This document shows, in pieces, positions 45,790-55,671 of a stretch of DNA of 64,000 bases. The stretch comes from Cydia pomonella. Taxonomy: Eukaryota; Arthropoda; Insecta; Lepidoptera; Tortricidae. Each line of letters opens with the position of its first letter. The first letter of the stretch is position 1. The position numbers and the translations under genes were made by a program. Location: NCBI RefSeq assembly GCF_033807575.1, contig NC_084725.1:9707001-9771000 (forward strand). The letters run 5' to 3'. The notes beneath the pieces were generated by a model. The model searched no databases. It was not told where the DNA came from and saw only the letters and a list, made by a program, of their open reading frames with translations.

Positions 45790-45911
45790 AGTTACACGTT
45801 AGCGTACAATCAGCCAAAAAAGTGGTTTACCACTTTTTGACTTTTTGTCAAGTAATAGAGTTAAAAAGTGGTAAACCACTTTCTTGACGTCCTAGGTTAA
45901 CGTGTAAGTTA
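45790..45911. repeat. Inverted-repeat element with nested palindromes
   Basis: The ends AAGTTACACGTTA and TTAACGTGTAAGTT are inverse. Inside, AAAGTGGTTTACCACTTT is a self-complementary palindrome and its partner AAAGTGGTAAACCACTTT mirrors it across about 25 nt. The sequence can therefore fold as one long hairpin or as two small ones. Confidence 0.65.
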
Positions 45912-46775
45912 AACAAAAAAAAATTGAAGGCAAATACAAATAGCAGAGAAACAAAATAGGTACTAAATTAGATTCTACAAAATTGGGTATGCGAATTAAT
46001 TTTTCCCAAGGCGTGAGTGTTAACTTTACTTATTTTATGCCACTCGAGGCGGTTGTGACAAGTTTGGGAGCCACTGGAAAAAAGGATCAAATAACTTTGA
46101 GTTCGAATATTATATTTTACATGTTTAAAGCAAATTGTAAGATTAATCTGATAATATGTAACAAATTTTTCATTTTCGTACTTTTTACACTTTTAAAACG
46201 AATATAAATAAAATAATTGGGTCAAATACTTTTTACTCTGAGTAAATGTTATGCATCTGTGGAGATCATGTAATAAACGAACTTTAAAGCCAATTTTTTA
46301 CGTTTTATTTATAGACTTGTTAAACCTTTTACGTCTTCAAAGTTGTATTATAAAAGTCTTATTTGTATTTATATTTAATTATTTGCTGAATATGGGTTTA
46401 CAAATGTATAATTATGTATTTTAGTTCAACCATACTTTACTCTGCTTAGTGTAGAATGTAAAATTTGAAGTAGGTATGTAGGTAGGTGGTAGGTAGGTAG
46501 GTGGGGTTGGTCCGGGGGATAAAAGTAATTTGTATGTTTACTTAATTGTTACATTTCTTTGATTGTCTATTTATAAATCGGTAAACATTAGTCATTTCCA
46601 CAGAAAAGATGTCAATCTTCCTGAACACCTCTGACCTCATTACAACGTCATTGGTTAATTGGATTGATACGATTTAAATAATACCTTGATTTTGAATCTG
46701 GAAAGATTAACTTAATTTAAGGTTATTGTGATGGTATTCGTTAATACTTTATTTTTTTAGGAAACTGGGGAATCT

Positions 46776-47151
46776 AAGGCTGCGTTTACAACAGAAATGT
46801 TCGAGGATGCGCAGCGAGGGATGTATATTATGTACATATTGTGATTGTGTTTATGAACATTATGTGTTTGTCATGAACCAATAGGAACACTTCATTTACT
46901 TATTATCGTCACTCAGCGCAGCTCTAGTGAAAACAGCTCAGCGGAGCGAGTTTTTTTTTGTACGTACAAATCAAGGGAAATATGTGTACGAGAAATGTGT
47001 TGCGAGGGAAGTGTTGCGAGGGAAGTGTTGCGAGTATGGACGCTAGTGAAAAACTATCAGTCACTTGATGGTGTTTGTTAGAGGTGCCCGCTACACACCC
47101 TCGCTACGCACCGCTCAGCTACCTCGCATATCTCTGCTGGAAACGCAGCCT
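46776..47151. mobile_element. MITE with AAGGCTGCGTTT ends
   Basis: AAGGCTGCGTTTACAACAGA on the left and AGGCTGCGTTTCCAGCAGAG read from the right match over about 40 bp. A 14-bp unit GTGTTGCGAGGGAA is repeated nearly three times near 46997-47035. About 376 bp, noncoding. Confidence 0.7.
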
Positions 47152-47260
47152 AACTCGCTTTGGGCCAGTGGGGGATTATTGCAGCCTAATCCTCATCGCG
47201 CATGAGAAGCCCTTGCCCAGCAGTGGGACGTATATGGGCTGAATTATTATTATATTACTT
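47152..47260 (+). repeat. Non-LTR retrotransposon 3' end (RTE-like)
   Basis: GGGCCAGTGGGGGATTATTG through CCCAGCAGTGGGACGTATAT and GGGCTG into an (ATT)n tail. I recall this terminal sequence from lepidopteran RTE-type elements; only the last ~110 bp remain. Confidence 0.55.
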
Positions 47261-47861
47261 ATATATATCATCCTCCAAAACATTTAGATATCGCAACATA
47301 AAACACTTAGCTGTGACATGATAGAACGATATTTCATATTCAGCTCCCAAGTCGACAAATTACCTAAGAATTGACACCACGATTGATGACACCCCTACAT
47401 ACGCATATACATGTCTCGTTCTATCGAATGCCGATGGCTCTATAAGACAGAGATGGATGGATTCGCTGAGTACATCTTATGTTGTGTTTTTAGGGATGTG
47501 TATCCTAGCTATCTAATTTTTGTAATTGCCTACACCATTCAAGTATGTGGTCCCTTTTACATAAAATTGTCACAATAACATAAATTAGGTATATGGGATT
47601 TTTACACGCTCGGAAACAACCGGCAGATTTTTAAAATTTGTATTTAACGTTTTAATTTGATAGAACAGACGGCGTGCAGCCTACCATGGAAGCAATATAA
47701 CCTATAAATAGAAGTTTTTGATTTTTTTTCCAGTATTTTATACGTTTTTATCAAATTAGTTTTTGAAAAAAAAAGTAAAGTGAAAAACTCAACTCAACAC
47801 GAATAACGTTGCTGGCAGAGGCTAATATGTTGAGTCATCATCTTGATGTTGTTTCGGCTTT

Positions 47862-47935
47862 TTTGCCAGTCAAGTCTCATGTGAGTCTGGGGTTCACTTG
47901 GCAACTAATTGGCGTAGGCATTAGTTTTTATTCTC
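47862..47935 (+). repeat. Dispersed repeat fragment, copy 1
   Basis: CTGGGGTTCACTTGGCAACT and TTGGCGTAGGCATTAGTTTT match 55128-55180 in the same order. Class unknown. Confidence 0.5.
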
Positions 47936-48197
47936 ATAATATAAAGATACACTTTAATTTATGCTAATTTATATTATGATCGTACAAAAAATTTGGTACA
48001 AATTACGTTAAATATCAATAAATGAGAACATGTCAAATTTACACTATTCAATTTACAATTTCAAATGTCGAGGTCATCTACTCATTTACTAAATAAAGTG
48101 GATTATCCAATAAAAGGACTCTCAGTTGACGTTCAAATGTTTCCTCAGATGTTTCCATACGTAATTCAGCGGGTATAGACGCTCATACTCATTGATA

Positions 48198-48329
48198 CAG
48201 TCACATCTAAAAACATCTACACGATCGAAGTGCCAAAAATATGTATACACGACTTTATGGCCCGTATATTAGGGTAGTGTATACATATTTTTGGCACTTT
48301 GTCCGAGTCGATATTTTCAGATGTGACCG
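48198..48329. mobile_element. MITE with TA target duplication
   Basis: CAGTCACATCTAAAAACATC and, from the right, CGGTCACATCTGAAAATATC; inner arms share GTGCCAAAAATATGTATACA. Flanked on both sides by TA. 132 bp, mariner-like in behaviour. Confidence 0.8.
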
Positions 48330-48440
48330 TACTAGCCTGGGTTTGAAGTCTTAACCCGCGACCTCCGGATATAAAGTCACAGGCCCTTACCCTCACCCTT
48401 ACAAAATGCTTCAGTATAAGTAAATTAATAAAATTAAAAC

Positions 48441-48556
48441 TTTTTTTATACCACGACGGTGGCAAACAGGCATACGGCCCGCCTGATGTTAAGCAGTCAT
48501 CGCAGCCTATGGACGCCTGCAACTCCACAGGTGTTACATGCGCGTTGCCGATCCTT
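48441..48556 (-). repeat. SINE-like retroposon, 3' fragment
   Basis: Minus-strand sequence ends GCCACCGTCGTGGTATAAAA, a diverged copy of the element at 16983-17333; the 5' two thirds are missing. Confidence 0.6.
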
Positions 48557-48860
48557 TAAAAACTTGTACACTCCTTTTTTGAAGAACCCCATACTGTAGA
48601 CTATTTAAACTTATTTTGCAAAACACAAGCGCACGAAAAGTTTTCGAACGGACCTTTTAACTGAAGAAGGAAGAATAGCCAAGTGACATTACTTATTCCA
48701 CACTTCCACAGTACTCTCTCAGATGAGAGTCCACCGAAAGACGTGGTCATTCGTGGACCTTAAGTTAACGGGTTAAGGTCTATTTATGTATAGTTCGTTG
48801 CTAAAACTTACTTCGATGTGACATTGGACCCGGGTACGTCCTTAAACTGCGTTCACAAGA

Positions 48861-49185
48861 GAGGTATGGGCATTGTGAATGTCATCTCGCTTTGTGTGGT
48901 AGGGCACAGCACAGCGGATGCCATTCCAGATCTAGAGAGGAGCCCAACTGGGGAAGTACCTCCACGTTACAGAAAACCGCAGCCAAATAACACTAGATCC
49001 TACTCATAGTGTTGTGTTCCTGCCGGTGAGTAAGGTTGCCAGAGCTCAACGAGGGGGGGAGGGGGTTAGGTTCGGCAACGCGCATGTAACTCTTCTGGAG
49101 TTGCAGGCCTACATAGGCTACGGAGACTGCTTACCATCAGGCGGGCCGTATGCTTGTTTGCCAACGACGTAGTATAAAAATAAAA
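48861..49185 (+). mobile_element. SINE-like retroposon, copy 2
   Basis: It runs from GAGAGGTATGGGCATTGTGA to AACGACGTAGTATAAAAATA, reverse complementary to 16983-17333 along its length with few differences. The ORF across it (48818-49009) is incidental. Confidence 0.7.
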
Positions 49186-49865
49186 AACATCATCGTCACG
49201 TTTCGCTTTACATCTCCAAGGATAATTTAATTATCGTTTTTTTAATTATTTTTTATTTCTGACACTTCTATATCTCTAAAGAATTTTAGTATTTGTTGGT
49301 CGTATTTTTTTATTATAGTTTTTTATGTAATTCTTCATTTAGAGATTGTATACATCTCTAATAAAGTATCTATTATTTCATTGATTCCATATTTGTAATT
49401 GTATTTTGTTATTTTTATTGTTTGTAAACATTTGACATGTAAGTGTGTGGCCTCTTTGCTGAATAAATGTTTGATATTTGATTTGACAGTTAGCGTTTCG
49501 TTGTCGTAGTGCGAACGAAAGTGTTCGTGGCTAGGCCCCTGCGACATTTAACCTTTACTTCTTTGAATGTTATATCGCATTATTTACCTAACTAATGATA
49601 TTAATGAAGAAACGGCCGAAATAACGGCCCTTTAGTAGGAGATGGATGCTTCCAGAAGAAAGTTTGTTCCGACTTTTACGACTCACCTTTCACCTTTCGC
49701 GGTTTCTTTGAAATGGCGTGAAGCGAACTGGGTAATTTACTGTATACTACTGTATATCTAAGACAAAGGACTTTTTCGAGTTAATTTACCTTCCCTTTCC
49801 TCTCCGGACTCCTAAATTTTGGCTAGCTTCTATTGGTTAATTAAGAGTCTCTAGCAAGCTCAGTA

Positions 49866-50050
49866 CCCCTAGTGTAAATTTAGTCGATAGCGAAACGTGA
49901 CGTACGCGTTTGCGTTAAGTCTCATTTTGTATGGGTTTTTGAACAGCGCGCCAAGCGGGACGTTTTGGAAAGTCAAAAATCTCATACAAAATGACACTTA
50001 ACGCAAACGCGTACGTCACGTTTCGCTGTCGAAAATATTTACACTAGGGG
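49866..50050. mobile_element. MITE with about 70-bp inverted repeats and TA duplication
   Basis: CCCCTAGTGTAAATTTAGTC begins the left arm, which continues through GCGAAACGTGACGTACGCGT and AACGCAAACGC (inverse). The right arm mirrors it to CACTAGGGG, and TA borders both ends (49864-49865, 50051-50052). The arms are nearly identical, suggesting recent origin. Confidence 0.88.
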
Positions 50051-50052
50051 TA

Positions 50053-50990
50053 CGGTTCTCCATACAAAAGTAGTTACGCTCTTATTTTAAAACGACTAGC
50101 TATATTACAATAGGAGGTATATCTTGTCCTGTAATTAGTTTATGTAGCTTCAGATACCATAGTTAAAAATACAGCGATTTTAAGTTTTTCATACAAAACT
50201 GGTTTTTTCTCTATTTCGTTTGTTTTATCAACTGGAGCTATATAAACTCATTACAGTAGGGCTAAGATGGTCGGCTCTTTGTCATTTGTCACCATACCTG
50301 TCACGTTCTAACAAGTATGTAAGTGCGAAAGTGACGGGCATAGTGACAGGTGACAAAAATGGAACCATGATGACACCGCTGGACTATACTAGACCTATCT
50401 CATGTCATTGTATGTGCAACTTCGAGCAACACCGGCTTCCGACACGTCATAAGGGAGGAGACTAAGCGGTATCTTCCCGTACAAATCGTTCTGCCATTTT
50501 TTGCGGGGGAAAACGTGCACACAGTCGCACATCTCACTCACTACATACAAAATCAAATATGTAATAACGACACAAATACATAGAAAATCACACACGTCAA
50601 AGACAAATCTTGCACACCTCGATCTCTTTTTCGACGAGTCACAACATGCACCGCCATAGGCACAGTTGTGTCAATGCTTTGGCAGAGGGGAAATAGTATG
50701 AATTCCGTCTCCCTTCCCTGTGTTGCTCGAAGATGACGAAGATGTGCAAAGTTTCATTACAATACAATCAAACACGTAGCTTTAAAATGAGAATGAAACA
50801 CATGCCGTGTGAATAAGTTATGTGTATACATTCGTTGGTTGTAATGTATGAAATTACTTGGCAGATATCACATCAATTACGTTGCAAGGCTGCATGTCCA
50901 TATGTAACATCTAGAACACGCGTTGGCTTACGTCAAGAATAGAACACATTTCTATAAACATACAACTTATAATTTTGTAAAGTTTCTTAC
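50053..50990. other. No gene; one weak inverted repeat
   Basis: Around 50284-50361 GTCACCATACCTGTCAC and GTGACAGGTGACAAA form an imperfect inverted repeat, perhaps an old MITE. Nothing else is supported. Confidence 0.4.
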
Positions 50991-51170
50991 CTTATCGTCT
51001 GTGTCAGACGCAGGGCCGTGGGCGCGGGCCGCGCATCACCCTACATAAGGCAACATTACTAAAGTCCACATTAACGTCCGTTAAACGCGCGTATTATCTG
51101 CCGAGGCTGTGTGTGTGCGGCATTCTATAGCCGTCCCGATACGTCATAAGGCGTTATGTGTCACGGTAAC
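50991..51170 (-). ncRNA. Candidate internal noncoding exon
   Basis: On the minus strand a branch-point-like CTAATCCTAAC and a pyrimidine-rich TTCTGTTGTTTCAG end at 51171. An exon of 180 nt follows and ends GATAAG|GTAAGAAAC, a strong donor with GT at 50990-50989. All three frames of the exon contain stops and it holds several short upstream-type ORFs, so it is not coding as drawn. It suits a 5' untranslated internal exon or a lncRNA exon. The exon is clearly more GC-rich than its flanks. It is on the same strand as the leader at 31209-31502. Confidence 0.45.
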
Positions 51171-52325
51171 CTGAAACAACAGAAGTTAGGATTAGTTTAG
51201 TCTGACCACAAAATAAATAATACTACTATCGTACAGAAAATAAACTTCCTACAAAACCGAAGTTTGACAGCGATTCAGGGACGAACTATGCTGTCCCTTT
51301 CTTATGTATGGTACTATTCCTTTCGGATATTTAGGGTTGTCCAAATTCAAGTCGTTATCTTATCTGTGGTCGTACACGCAAAGGAACGTCAAGTTGTGCT
51401 AACCCTAATAATTGCTCGGAGCAATGCTGAGCCGAACGGAGCCGGGAATGCCCGAAAGAAACAGTTTCGCCCCCGTGGTCTGACTTAGATTTTTGTCAAA
51501 TCAAGATTTAATTTTTAAATCAATACGGGATTTCCTGCCGAACTTCAAAATGGCGAAGTCATCTCGAGAATTTGTCTTAGTATTTTGCCTATTAATGTTG
51601 TTTAAATTGTGATATTGATAAATTATTATGCAGTAAACTAATTGGGAAGTGTGTAGTGTAAAGGGATACGGCCTATCTGAGGTGGGGAATGTAAACGCTC
51701 GAGGTAGATTTCTGTTAATCTATATTAATATTTTTTCTTCAAACTAATAACAGAAATATCGACTATCGTAGATGCTTGCCTCTTTCAGAATGAATCGCCT
51801 GCAGATCTTTATTCCTTCAGCAGGGCGATATTTCTGAATTCAAATAATCGTTGCCAGTTATATACCACGAGGCTATGAAGGTTTTCAACCTTCACAGTAG
51901 CTTCAAGCATCAATTTGCATTTAATTTATATTACTTATCACTAAAAAATATACGCATGCTGTATAGTATAAACACCCTTATGATGGGCGTGGCACCAATA
52001 ATAAAATGGTATATACCAATGGTGGGTAAACTTTCTTCATGGGGGGCCGGAAAGTTTAAGAGGAGGGCCAGAATTACGCGGGCCGTACTTTACCTATCAC
52101 TGATCTACACAAATCCTGTGAAATAAGTATTTATCATCAGTTCTCAAATAATTATCCATAAATAAGAGCCATAATAGAGCTGCTTAAGTTTGACGTTTTA
52201 TTAATTTTTGTTTGTTTAAGTATAAATTGCGCTATCACTGGAGAAAAAACATAGTTTTAATTTGTTAATTATGCTGAAACCAATCGGAAATGTCAGTGTC
52301 AAAAAAGACGTTTTTGTTTGTAGAA
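51171..52325. other. No gene; repeat-like fragments
   Basis: 51540-51570 (CAAAATGGCGAAGTCAT) resembles part of the composite repeat at 21110-21735. 52018-52100 (CAATGGTGGGTAAACT, GGGCCGGAAAGTTTAAGAGG) resembles one end of a hAT element without a visible partner. Confidence 0.4.
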
Positions 52326-52377
52326 ACGTCACTTTTTATTCTGACATATTCGGATATGTCAGAATCAAAAGTGACGT
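52326..52377. repeat. 24-bp stem, 4-nt loop hairpin
   Basis: ACGTCACTTTTTATTCTGAC plus ATAT pairs with its inverse with a single mismatch across the loop TCGG. It is a compact, almost perfect palindrome of 52 bp. Confidence 0.75.
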
Positions 52378-52734
52378 ATCTAGGCCTAATATTTGGCTGA
52401 TCTTAAAGTTCGACCCTAGAACATTTAATATCAACGTGCAAAGCGGAATATACAGAACACTTTACAGCTGTGAAATATTAAAATTACTCCAAATTTTCTC
52501 CTAAATATCCCATGATTGGTATCCTTACCCTACGTAAGTATACGCATACGTACCTATGCATATTTATTTCTGGAGAAATTTTAAACTTTGAGGTTTAGGT
52601 TATATACAGTTATTCGTAGCACCATCACGATCCGTAGACGTTGTAGCCAAATAATCGTAGCAGAGCGCAAGCATTTCGTAGCTTACGTAGCTGGCACTAC
52701 ATTTCGATATTTTTGAAAAAAAAAGTGAGTAATT

Positions 52735-52746
52735 TGACCTTGACCT
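52735..52746 (-). promoter_or_regulatory. AGGTCAAGGTCA box 1
   Basis: TGACCTTGACCT on the plus strand. Its complement contains TCAAGGTCA, the extended half-site bound by FTZ-F1/NR5A and ERR-type nuclear receptors. An identical 12-mer lies at 53093-53104. Occupancy is unknown. Confidence 0.3.
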
Positions 52747-53092
52747 ACATCTGACTTATTCATATGGATGTTAACAAACGACCTTTAAAAGTATGAAGTT
52801 CGCAAAGACGAACGATCTCTTCAAATGTCATGAATATTTTTCGATCTTTGCAATAAAACTTCTGGCGTATGTTCGTGTGGCATACTTTTGAACTTTCAAC
52901 CTTATGCCAGCCACCCAAAGTCGATATTCCGACAAATTGCTATGTTGTCATTATAACCTTTTTTAGTCTAGCATCTGATTTGCGATGCAAGTGAATACTT
53001 ATAATAATAATGGGGTTTCTCATGGAAAGTCATAGGTCATACTAAATTAAAATAAAGAAATAATTTTCAGAAGGAAAATATAGTGTGTTACA

Positions 53093-53104
53093 TGACCTTG
53101 ACCT
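53093..53104 (-). promoter_or_regulatory. AGGTCAAGGTCA box 2
   Basis: It is identical to 52735-52746 and is followed by TGGTCA, so a third half-site is adjacent in opposite orientation. No promoter or exon is recognised nearby. Confidence 0.3.
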
Positions 53105-55088
53105 CTGGTCATAAATAATGTCGGGTTGGATCTGATTTGTTGCAGTCACGATAGAATGACTAGCGGATAAAATATGATATAAAAATCTACGAAATGCGAG
53201 TACCTATGTTTACTGGCAATGTCATGCTTTGATATTATTATTAATTTGTTTTTCATGTTAATTTAATTAGGTGACTAATTTATTTTATTTTATTGGGATA
53301 TGATATAAAATAAAATGGTAATGGCAATAATAATAGGTATGTATTAAAAAAAATGATTGTGTTTTGTAAGAATTGATATAATTAAATTTCGTTCTGATCA
53401 ATAAATAAGGCATTTTTCAACCATTGCAATCAAAATCGGACATGTCAATAAATTAAGCTCAAAACTCAAACGTCTTAATTTTTTTAAATAAAACTAATGG
53501 CTTATATGCTTATGCAAATAAAAATAATTAACACCATATTTTTTTAAATCTGATGTTAAGATTTTATATATAAAAACAGTTTAAATAAAAATAAAGTAAA
53601 AAAAGTGGTCAGCATTCTCCATGAGTGGTGTTGAGAACTTCTCTAAACGGTCAAGTGCCAGATTTTTTTTTCAAACATGGGTATTTCGAACACATACAGA
53701 AAGACAGGTGTTGTATGGAAACATTAAGCGTTGGGGAATTCAGACCAGCTCCCCAAAGACTGGCTTACTCTGAAGAAACGGACCACCCGGGTCAATAATC
53801 GAAAAAAATACCTATAAGTCCTATGAGTACAGAAACTTCTACACTGCGATGTAGAAATATACTCAGCAAAAATATAATTTACATACGCTTTTGAAAGCCC
53901 TAGAAATTTTATTTCCTATTTTTAAATCTTAAATGGGTCAATACCGTTGCCTTTTTGCGTGAAAAACTTTTTAATTTAACTTTTTTACTATTCGTGATGC
54001 AAATCGTTCAACGCGGCCTGATAACGCCATCTAGGACGTGGCGTGTGAAGTTAAGCGTTATCTTGTCTATGGATAGAAATGAAAAGAAAAAGGCAAATAT
54101 CATAACAAATATGAAATTACTCAATTGAATATCTTTAGTTAAATGAATTAAATTTCTAATTATGTTTTGTACGAACATTCTTTTTAAATTGTTTTGTGGG
54201 TACATTAAGAAAACGTTCATGGATTCGCTTTCTGTCTTGTAGGTAGTTAGTAAACTTTGTTTCTCAACTAATCAGTGATGTTTTATTTTGTTTTATATAG
54301 CGAGTTGTATTATGTATGTGTTGCGACTACCAGATAAAAAAAAAAGATGGTTTGTATCAATTGTTAAGTGGGTGTAGTGTACTCGTATTTAGCGTTAATA
54401 CCTATCGAGTTTATCAAGTTAGAAGTAAATATGTTTGTGAACTATTTGTTACTCAAGGAGGAGGGAGCATGGCTATGTATTTATGTAGGTATGTAATATG
54501 ATTTCTAGGTATCTCAAGACCATTAAGTAAATACACAATTATCGATAGCTCACGTTTCTTCGTACTGATTACCACCAACTAAAAACATATCTGATTACCA
54601 TCGAAACGTAACACAAATACGTTTTCCCTCTGACATTAATTTCCTATTTTAAAAGCAATCTAGCTAAACACCACATAAAACAAAGAAAACATTCCTTGAT
54701 TAAATTTATAATTCAGTTAACTGCAAAAAAAACGTTCAATCGTACTCTCCAATATAAAAAGACCTCGCTCGCCCCTCTTTATCCAGCAAAATTAATACAA
54801 GAAGGGGGGCTATAGGGAGATATGAATAGTTCAACATATGCTGGTGTGTAGTTGTGTAGTGTTATTGAATGATCGCCAAACGTCATATGTGCAGACGCCA
54901 AGAGAAACAACAGAACATATTGGGCGAAGCAAGGAATTAAATCAGATTCTTGAGTTTGATGTAAATTCATTTTAGATCGTTTTAATTATTTTTAAATGAT
55001 CGTTGTTATTTTTATAACAATAAAAGTTAGCGATGCCTACAGGAAAGATGCGAACGAACTTCAATAAAATGAATGAATATCATCTTCC
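53105..55088. other. No gene seen
   Basis: AT-rich. Short ORFs at 54008-54220 and 54316-54501 show no coding character. No repeats with defined ends. Confidence 0.4.
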
Positions 55089-55250
55089 TCCCGTTGTTCC
55101 GGCATTTTGCTACGGCTCATGTGAGCCTGGGGTCCGCTTGACAACTAATCCCCAGAATTGGCGTAAGCACTAGTTTTATGAAAGCGACTGCCATCTGAAC
55201 TTCCAACCCAGAGGGTAAACTAGGCCTTATCACACTACTTTTGTTAATAC
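55089..55250 (+). repeat. Dispersed repeat fragment, copy 2
   Basis: CCCGTTGTTCCGGCATTTTG, GTGAGCCTGGGGTCCGCTTG, GAAAGCGACTGCCATCTGAA and CAGAGGGTAAACTAGGCCTT in order; I recall this as a frequent lepidopteran repeat. It matches 47862-47935 in its middle part. Confidence 0.55.
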
Positions 55251-55399
55251 ATGTTACGTAAAATACGATTATGACACCTTTAATAAAATGCATTTTAATA
55301 AATTCAAGCATTCAAGCTGCACGGGTTGGGAGTATAAGCCAATCTACAACCTGTAATATTAAAACCATTAATATTAATTAAGAGAGAAGTTGAGTAAAA

Positions 55400-55671
55400 A
55401 TTACACCCTATAAGACTAACTAGGATAAGGGCTAATTACACCATAATAAGACTAACTAGGATAAGGGCAAATTACACCTTATAAGACTAACTAGGATAAG
55501 GGCAAATTACACTCTATAAGACTAACTAGGATAAGGGCAAATTACACCTTATAAGACTAACTAGGATAAGGGCAAATTACACTCTATAAGACTAACTAGG
55601 ATAAGGGCAAATTACACCTTATAAGACTAACTAGGATAAGGGCAAATTACACTCTAGGATAAGGGCAAATT
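55400..55671 (+). repeat. 35-bp tandem array with 70-bp alternation
   Basis: AGACTAACTAGGATAAGGGC recurs at 55413, 55449 and then every 35 bp (55484, 55519, 55554, 55589, 55624). From the third copy on, the segment before it alternates between ACACCTTATA and ACACTCTATA, so the recent unit of expansion was a 70-bp dimer. The last copy is deleted. Confidence 0.92.

Noticed and set aside
55400..55671. CRISPR-like array of 35-bp repeats
   Set aside because: No spacers; the units are head-to-tail minisatellite copies.
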